A stretch of DNA of 64,000 bases from Paenibacillus roseus (lineage in GTDB: Bacteria > Bacillota > Bacilli > Paenibacillales > Paenibacillaceae). The translations under genes and the position numbers were made by a program. The DNA lies in NCBI RefSeq assembly GCF_016424485.1, contig NZ_JAELUP010000107.1, forward strand, positions 16,195 through 80,194, in the 5' to 3' direction. Shown here piece by piece: positions 60,450 through 64,000 of this stretch (positions within the stretch are counted from its first letter, which is position 1; each line of letters opens with the position of its first letter). Below the pieces are notes generated by a model. That model was not told where the DNA came from. It saw only the letters and a program-made list of their open reading frames with translations, and searched no databases.

Positions 60450-60772
60450 GCTTGCGCCTCCTTGACAGCCTGATCACCGCGTCCGCGGATGCCTTCTATA
60501 TTATGGACATGAACATGCCTTCCCGCTTCAATCGCGACGGTCGAACGTCCGATTACTTCCCCGTATTTGCGGACTTCTGTACCGCTTGGGATATCCGCAA
60601 CTGCAATTTTATGGCCAAAAGCTACTGCATCAAGCAGCTTGACCTCAATAAGATCTTCGCCTCTGCGAATCGCAGCAGTCTCGCCCTGGTTCAAATCGCG
60701 AAGCGCAGTTGCCACATGGTCCTTGCTGTCTACAACGAGCGCATCCGCGCCAGCCTGAATATCTCCTGCCAT
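60446..60772 (-). CDS. UxaA-family dehydratase, small SAF-domain subunit
   Basis: 108 residues corresponding to the N-terminal SAF domain that is fused in E. coli UxaA (ALVVDSKDHVATALRDL, VKLLDAVAFGHKIAVADIPSG, YGEVIGRSTVAIEAGRHVHVHNI). It forms a complex with the large subunit encoded immediately downstream. The split into two genes is common in Firmicutes and other lineages. Confidence 0.87.
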   Translation of the reverse strand: MAGDIQAGADALVVDSKDHVATALRDLNQGETAAIRRGEDLIEVKLLDAVAFGHKIAVADIPSGTEVRKYGEVIGRSTVAIEAGRHVHVHNIEGIRGRGDQAVKEAQA

Positions 60773-60820
60773 GCTCTTGTCTCCCCTTCTGTAGCTGTTA
60801 TAGATTTGCTTCGGTGACTC

Positions 60821-61720
60821 TTAGACTTCCGCAACCAAGCGGTTCGTAATAGAGCCGAGTTTCTCAATTTCAATGGTTACAACATCGCCGTCCTTCAGGT
60901 ATACCCGCTTGTCTTCCGGGTAGCCCAGCACAACTCCTTCCGGGGTCCCGGTCAGAATGACATCGCCAGGCGACAGCGTCAAATGCTGTGAAATGTAGCT
61001 GACAATTTCAGAAATGTTGAAAATCATATCGGAAGTATTGGAATGCTGGCGCACTTCTCCGTTAACTGTACATTTGATCTCCAGGTTATTAGCGTCTCCT
61101 ACTTCATCTGCTGTTACGAGGTATGGCCCAAGCGGCGAGAAATCATCACAGATTTTGCCGAGCATCCACTGCGGGGTGCGAAGCTGCAAATCACGTGCAG
61201 ACAGATCGTTGACCGCGCTGTAGCCGAATACGTAGTCCAGCGCCTCTTCCTTGGATACGTACTTCGTCTTTTTACCGATAACAATTACCAGCTCCGCCTC
61301 ATAATCCACTTCATTCGTGGACTTTGGCAGCGCCACATCATGGCCGTGCGCAGTCAAGGTATTGCTGAATTTGTTGAACAGAATCGGATATTTCGGGATT
61401 GGCGCGTTCGTCTCCTCCGCATGCTTGCGGTAGTTCAGACCGACACAGATAATCTTGTCTGGATTGGTAACGGATGGCGCCCAGTTCAGCTTGTCTTCTT
61501 CAAGCAGCAAATCGGAGGCAGCCGAATCAGCCAGCACCTGGTCAACCAGCCCTTGTACAGCTGCAACTGCTTCTTTGCCGCCTTCAATGACGCCGTGTAC
61601 AGTAACCGGCGTTTCTTCTGCACTGTATCGCTCGGCAGCCGCCGCCACATCCACAACACCGCGGTCTGTTTTTACTCCAAGTTTCTGGACATTGTTCTCA
61701 TTAAAGTTTAATAATTTCAT
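60821..61720 (-). CDS. Fumarylacetoacetate hydrolase-family protein
   Basis: 299 residues. The metal site is E141/E143 (VDYEAELVIVIG) and D172 (NDLSARDLQ). ICVGLNYRKHAEETN, GKICDDFSPLGPYLVT, and TGTPEGVVLGYP are family blocks. In the non-phosphorylative L-fucose and L-rhamnose routes, members of this family hydrolyse 2,4-diketo-3-deoxy acids to pyruvate and a hydroxy acid. The flanking dehydrogenase and dehydratase make that reaction likely. Other members are decarboxylases or isomerases in aromatic catabolism, less fitting here. Confidence 0.88.
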   Translation of the reverse strand: MKLLNFNENNVQKLGVKTDRGVVDVAAAAERYSAEETPVTVHGVIEGGKEAVAAVQGLVDQVLADSAASDLLLEEDKLNWAPSVTNPDKIICVGLNYRKHAEETNAPIPKYPILFNKFSNTLTAHGHDVALPKSTNEVDYEAELVIVIGKKTKYVSKEEALDYVFGYSAVNDLSARDLQLRTPQWMLGKICDDFSPLGPYLVTADEVGDANNLEIKCTVNGEVRQHSNTSDMIFNISEIVSYISQHLTLSPGDVILTGTPEGVVLGYPEDKRVYLKDGDVVTIEIEKLGSITNRLVAEV

Positions 61721-61766
61721 CGTTCAGTTTCCCCTTTCAGGTCTATCCTTGTCATTGGCTATTTCC

Positions 61767-62540
61767 TTATGCGTTCTTGCCAAATACAACCCCGCCGTCT
61801 ATATAAAGCGGCGACCCCATCATAAATTTGGACTCATCTGATGCGAGGAACAGCGCAGCCTGCGCCACATCCTCCGGTAGACCCAGGTCACCGCTAAGTT
61901 GGCGGGTTTTAAGCGCCGCAATCGCTGCTTCCGGATCATCATAGGAGTTTTTCAGGTATTGTTCAACAAATGGCGTATAAATGGTGCCCGGCAACAGCGC
62001 ATTCACCCGGATGCCGTAAGAAGCATAATCGACCTGCATCGATTTGGTGAGCGCCAGCACTGCTCCTTTGGACGCTGCATAGGAAGCGCGACGAGCCAAT
62101 CCGATTTCGGCTATGCAAGAAGACATGTTAATAATGGAGCCGGATTTGCGTTCCATCATATGCGGAAGCACATATTTGCTAGGGATGAACACACCTTTGA
62201 TGTTAATGCCCATAACGCGGTCCCATTGCTCTGGCTCCAACTCATGAAGCGCCCCTACGCCGCTGATGCCGGCATTGTTGAACAACACATCGATTTGTCC
62301 GTATTTGGCCAGCGCCTGCTCAACCATGGACTTTACACTTTCGGGATTGGTCACATCCGCTTGAATAAAGGTCGCTTCCCCGCCAAGATTGCGAATTTCC
62401 TGTACCGTCTCTTCACCCTTCACTTGGTCCAGGTCATTGACAATCACGGATGCCCCTTGGGAAGCGAACAGCAGCGCTGTGCTTTTACCGATTCCGGAAG
62501 CCGCTCCGGTAATGAGGGTTACTTTGCCTTGTAGTCTCAT
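61767..62540 (-). CDS. Short-chain dehydrogenase (sugar-acid or sugar dehydrogenase)
   Basis: 257 residues. Classical SDR: LITGAASGIGKS, FNNAGISGVG, the catalytic serine in NMSSCIAE, YAASKGAV and the end SDESKFMMGSPLYIDGGVV. Placed between an IclR regulator and an FAH hydrolase, it may oxidise the 2-keto-3-deoxy acid to the diketo acid, as 2-keto-3-deoxy-L-fuconate dehydrogenase does, or oxidise the free sugar. GGAGTTAGAGAAG precedes the ATG. Confidence 0.87.
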   Translation of the reverse strand: MRLQGKVTLITGAASGIGKSTALLFASQGASVIVNDLDQVKGEETVQEIRNLGGEATFIQADVTNPESVKSMVEQALAKYGQIDVLFNNAGISGVGALHELEPEQWDRVMGINIKGVFIPSKYVLPHMMERKSGSIINMSSCIAEIGLARRASYAASKGAVLALTKSMQVDYASYGIRVNALLPGTIYTPFVEQYLKNSYDDPEAAIAALKTRQLSGDLGLPEDVAQAALFLASDESKFMMGSPLYIDGGVVFGKNA

Positions 62541-62567
62541 CTTCTCTAACTCCTTAATGTCGATATG

Positions 62568-63344
62568 TTATTTTGAAATGGCTATCGTCTGGGGCTGGGC
62601 ACATTGCGAAAGCTGCTGCGCCAGCGATTGAATCTCCCTGCTTGCCTGCTCCTGCTTGACCTCCCATTGGTGCTGAGGCATGGAGCAACTGACTGCAGCA
62701 ATTACTTCTCCGCTAGTCCCCATGATTGGCGCCGCTACACAGCTAAACCCTATCACTGCCTCCTGGAGATCATAGGCCATGCCGGATTCACGAATCTGCC
62801 GAAACTGTTGCAGCAAACTCTCTTTCGTTGAAATCGAGTTCGTGGTAGCCTGCGAGAGTGTCTCTTGCGGGTACAGTCTATGAATCTCGCTGTCATCAAA
62901 GAAGGCGAGCATAACCTTGCCTAGCGCGGTGGAGTGGGCTGGCAATCGCATCCCCGGGTCAGAGGCCAGCCGTACAGGTGAAGACGCTTCCTCCTTGGCC
63001 AGATACAGGACATCGCTGCCTTCCAGCTTTGCAAGCTGAATCGTCTCTCCGATCGCCGACTTCGTCCTGAAAGCTTCTTGCCTGAAGAGGGAGATCAGAT
63101 CATACTGCCGGAAATAGCCGCTGCCGATCAGTCCGAAGAAAGAGCTGATCGCATACGTATCCCCTTTGTCCTTGCTGATCCAGCGCAACTCTTCCATCGT
63201 GTTAAGCAGCGAAAACATGGAGCTTTTGTTAATGTCGAGCCGTCTGGACAAATCTATCAGCTTGAGCTGATGCGGATTCTCGGCTACAAGCTCCAGTATG
63301 CGAGTTGCCTTTTCCAGTGCGGGAACCCAATATTTCTTCTCCAT
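62568..63344 (-). CDS. IclR-family transcriptional regulator
   Basis: 258 residues. The N-terminal winged helix (ALEKATRILELVAENPHQLKLIDLSRRLDINKSSMFSLLNTM, about 8-60) and the IclR effector domain (RLPAHSTALGKVMLAF, GFSCVAAPIMGTSGEVIAAVSCS) are complete. It is the first gene of the catabolic operon and probably senses the pathway substrate or an intermediate. A perfect palindrome 38 nt upstream is the likely operator, implying autoregulation. Confidence 0.92.
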   Translation of the reverse strand: MEKKYWVPALEKATRILELVAENPHQLKLIDLSRRLDINKSSMFSLLNTMEELRWISKDKGDTYAISSFFGLIGSGYFRQYDLISLFRQEAFRTKSAIGETIQLAKLEGSDVLYLAKEEASSPVRLASDPGMRLPAHSTALGKVMLAFFDDSEIHRLYPQETLSQATTNSISTKESLLQQFRQIRESGMAYDLQEAVIGFSCVAAPIMGTSGEVIAAVSCSMPQHQWEVKQEQASREIQSLAQQLSQCAQPQTIAISK

Positions 63345-63382
63345 TGCTCCTCCATTACGGTTCTTTAATTACGTCAACCCCG

Positions 63383-63404
63383 TTAGTTTACTATAGTAAA
63401 CTAA
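63383..63404 (-). promoter_or_regulatory. Perfect 22-bp palindrome, likely IclR operator
   Basis: TTAGTTTACTA followed directly by its inverse complement (63383-63404). IclR-family operators are short inverted repeats overlapping the promoter of the controlled operon, and this one lies 38 nt before the regulator start. Apart from a possible 40-codon ORF, the rest of 63405-63711 is AT-rich without a supported gene. Confidence 0.75.
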
Positions 63405-63481
63405 GTTTATAAAATATCATCTAATGCCATCTTATCACCGCTCGAGTATCGGGTCAATCGGGAAAAGGAGTGTCTTTAAGC

Positions 63482-63604
63482 ATGAGGTATATTCTCTGCG
63501 AGGTATTTGTAATAATTGGACTTAACTTCCTGCATTTAAGTAAGCAAAGCCAATTGTTCAATAGAATAAATAAAATAATTAATAATATATTACATAAAAG
63601 TTAA
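63482..63604 (+). CDS. Candidate 40-residue ORF
   Basis: ATG with AAAAGGAG about 10 nt upstream, 40 codons (MRYILCEVFVIIGLNFLHL, then a polar Asn/Ile-rich end). The N-terminal half is hydrophobic enough for a membrane segment. No family can be named and the sequence around it is very AT-rich, so this may be chance. Confidence 0.25.
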   Translation: MRYILCEVFVIIGLNFLHLSKQSQLFNRINKIINNILHKS

Positions 63605-63711
63605 TTATTTGAAATTATTACTATGCTACATATTATCTCTTTTCAAGGGACATCATTTCCTAGGGGCACTAGGCACCTCTATAACAACTAAACAAAGGCG
63701 GATGAAAATCA

Positions 63712-64000
63712 ATGACAAATCTACAAATACCTTATTTCAACAACACAAGCACTGGGGTTCAGCAGTGGCAACAACCTTTATTCAATGGAACAGCACAACT
63801 CGTGCCTCAAGGAATTTTAGGCGGAATTGTTGGCAGTGTGGCCGGTGGTTTAGTCGGGAACGCCTTCGGAAATAGAGAACTGGGAAGCACTATCGGTGGA
63901 GTTGCCGGGGGATTCTTGCCTTTCCAGGCCGGACCGCAGCTTGCGCCTCAAGGCATTTTTGGCGATATTGTCAGAACAGTTGCTCCCGTAGTCGGCAACA
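63712..64000 (+). CDS. Glycine-rich tandem-repeat protein (partial, runs off the window)
   Basis: The frame is open from the ATG at 63712 (AAAGGCGG upstream) to the right edge, 96 residues. After a polar start (NNTSTGVQQWQQP) a 47-residue unit begins at residue 29 (QLVPQGILGGIVGSVAGG, then GNAFGNRELGSTIGG and LPFQAGP) and starts again at residue 76 (QLAPQGIFGDIV). Gly/Ala/Val spacing (GGxxGxxxGG) resembles glycine-zipper segments that insert into or pack in membranes. I do not recognise the family. Because it is cut, length and repeat number are unknown. Confidence 0.7.
   Translation, partial: MTNLQIPYFNNTSTGVQQWQQPLFNGTAQLVPQGILGGIVGSVAGGLVGNAFGNRELGSTIGGVAGGFLPFQAGPQLAPQGIFGDIVRTVAPVVGN

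Noticed and set aside
59466..60473. 335-codon plus-strand frame
   Set aside because: Antisense to the UxaA large subunit, which is strongly supported by cysteine motifs and operon context.
1..64000. CRISPR arrays, rRNA or tRNA genes
   Set aside because: No regularly spaced direct repeats and no cloverleaf or rRNA core sequences were noticed on either strand by eye; a dedicated scan was not possible.

Overview
The window looks like a chromosomal segment of an endospore-forming Firmicute of the Paenibacillus type. The evidence is gerE, a YhcN/YlaJ-type spore lipoprotein, phoP/phoR with a PHO box, a FapR operator in front of fabH, two CgeB-like spore-surface glycosyltransferases, and strong AGGAGG-type ribosome binding sites. 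I see no rRNA, tRNA or CRISPR array.

Layout. 1-17.8 kb is mostly housekeeping: a cut AraC regulator, a CtaM-like oxidase assembly protein, a second AraC regulator, phoR-phoP (kinase gene first, PHO box between them), a BASS transporter behind a class I fumarase, a YfbR-like nucleotidase, a SWIM protein/SNF2 helicase pair, an orphan sensor kinase, a TPR protein, glutaminase and a stress-type SDR. 17.8-21.3 kb holds a DCC thiol oxidoreductase, a TerC transporter behind a yybP-ykoY manganese riboswitch, gerE, a broken retropepsin-like gene with its overlapping partner, and the YhcN-type lipoprotein. At 21.4 kb a lone fabH carries a FapR operator.

22.6-43.7 kb is a sugar-nucleotide and glycosyltransferase island, almost all on the minus strand and cut into units by strong hairpins. 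It encodes rmlA and rmlB, a dehydratase/reductase/2-epimerase set that would suit an N-acetylated L-deoxyaminosugar, about nine glycosyltransferases (GT2, GT4, GT-D and CgeB types) and several small unknown proteins. Many island proteins carry a Lys/Arg-rich tail, and five share a segment with glycine every fourth residue and aromatic residues after many of the glycines. I read the island as a spore-surface (crust or exosporium) glycan system whose enzymes share a targeting or assembly tag. This is the most novel-looking part of the window.

43.8-46 kb has a cell-wall amidase and phosphatidylserine decarboxylase. 46.0-48.8 kb is a mobile-cassette-like insertion: matching terminal inverted repeats, a remnant of an IS1182-like transposase and an AbiE-type antitoxin/toxin pair whose toxin gene is frameshifted. 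48.8-58.1 kb is again core-like: an AraC regulator, an aminotransferase, ecsAB, a DEAD-box helicase, an SDR, cheX, an HRDC protein and two small proteins. 58.1-63.4 kb is a catabolic operon (IclR, SDR, FAH hydrolase, split UxaA dehydratase, Gfo/Idh/MocA) behind a perfect palindrome, probably for sugar-acid breakdown by a non-phosphorylative route. The window ends inside a glycine-rich repeat protein.

Several reading frames (near 20.06, 20.18, 20.49, 46.2, 46.85 and 48.08 kb) would be repaired by a single-base change, usually one added base. They may be decayed genes or residual assembly errors. Reads are needed to tell which.
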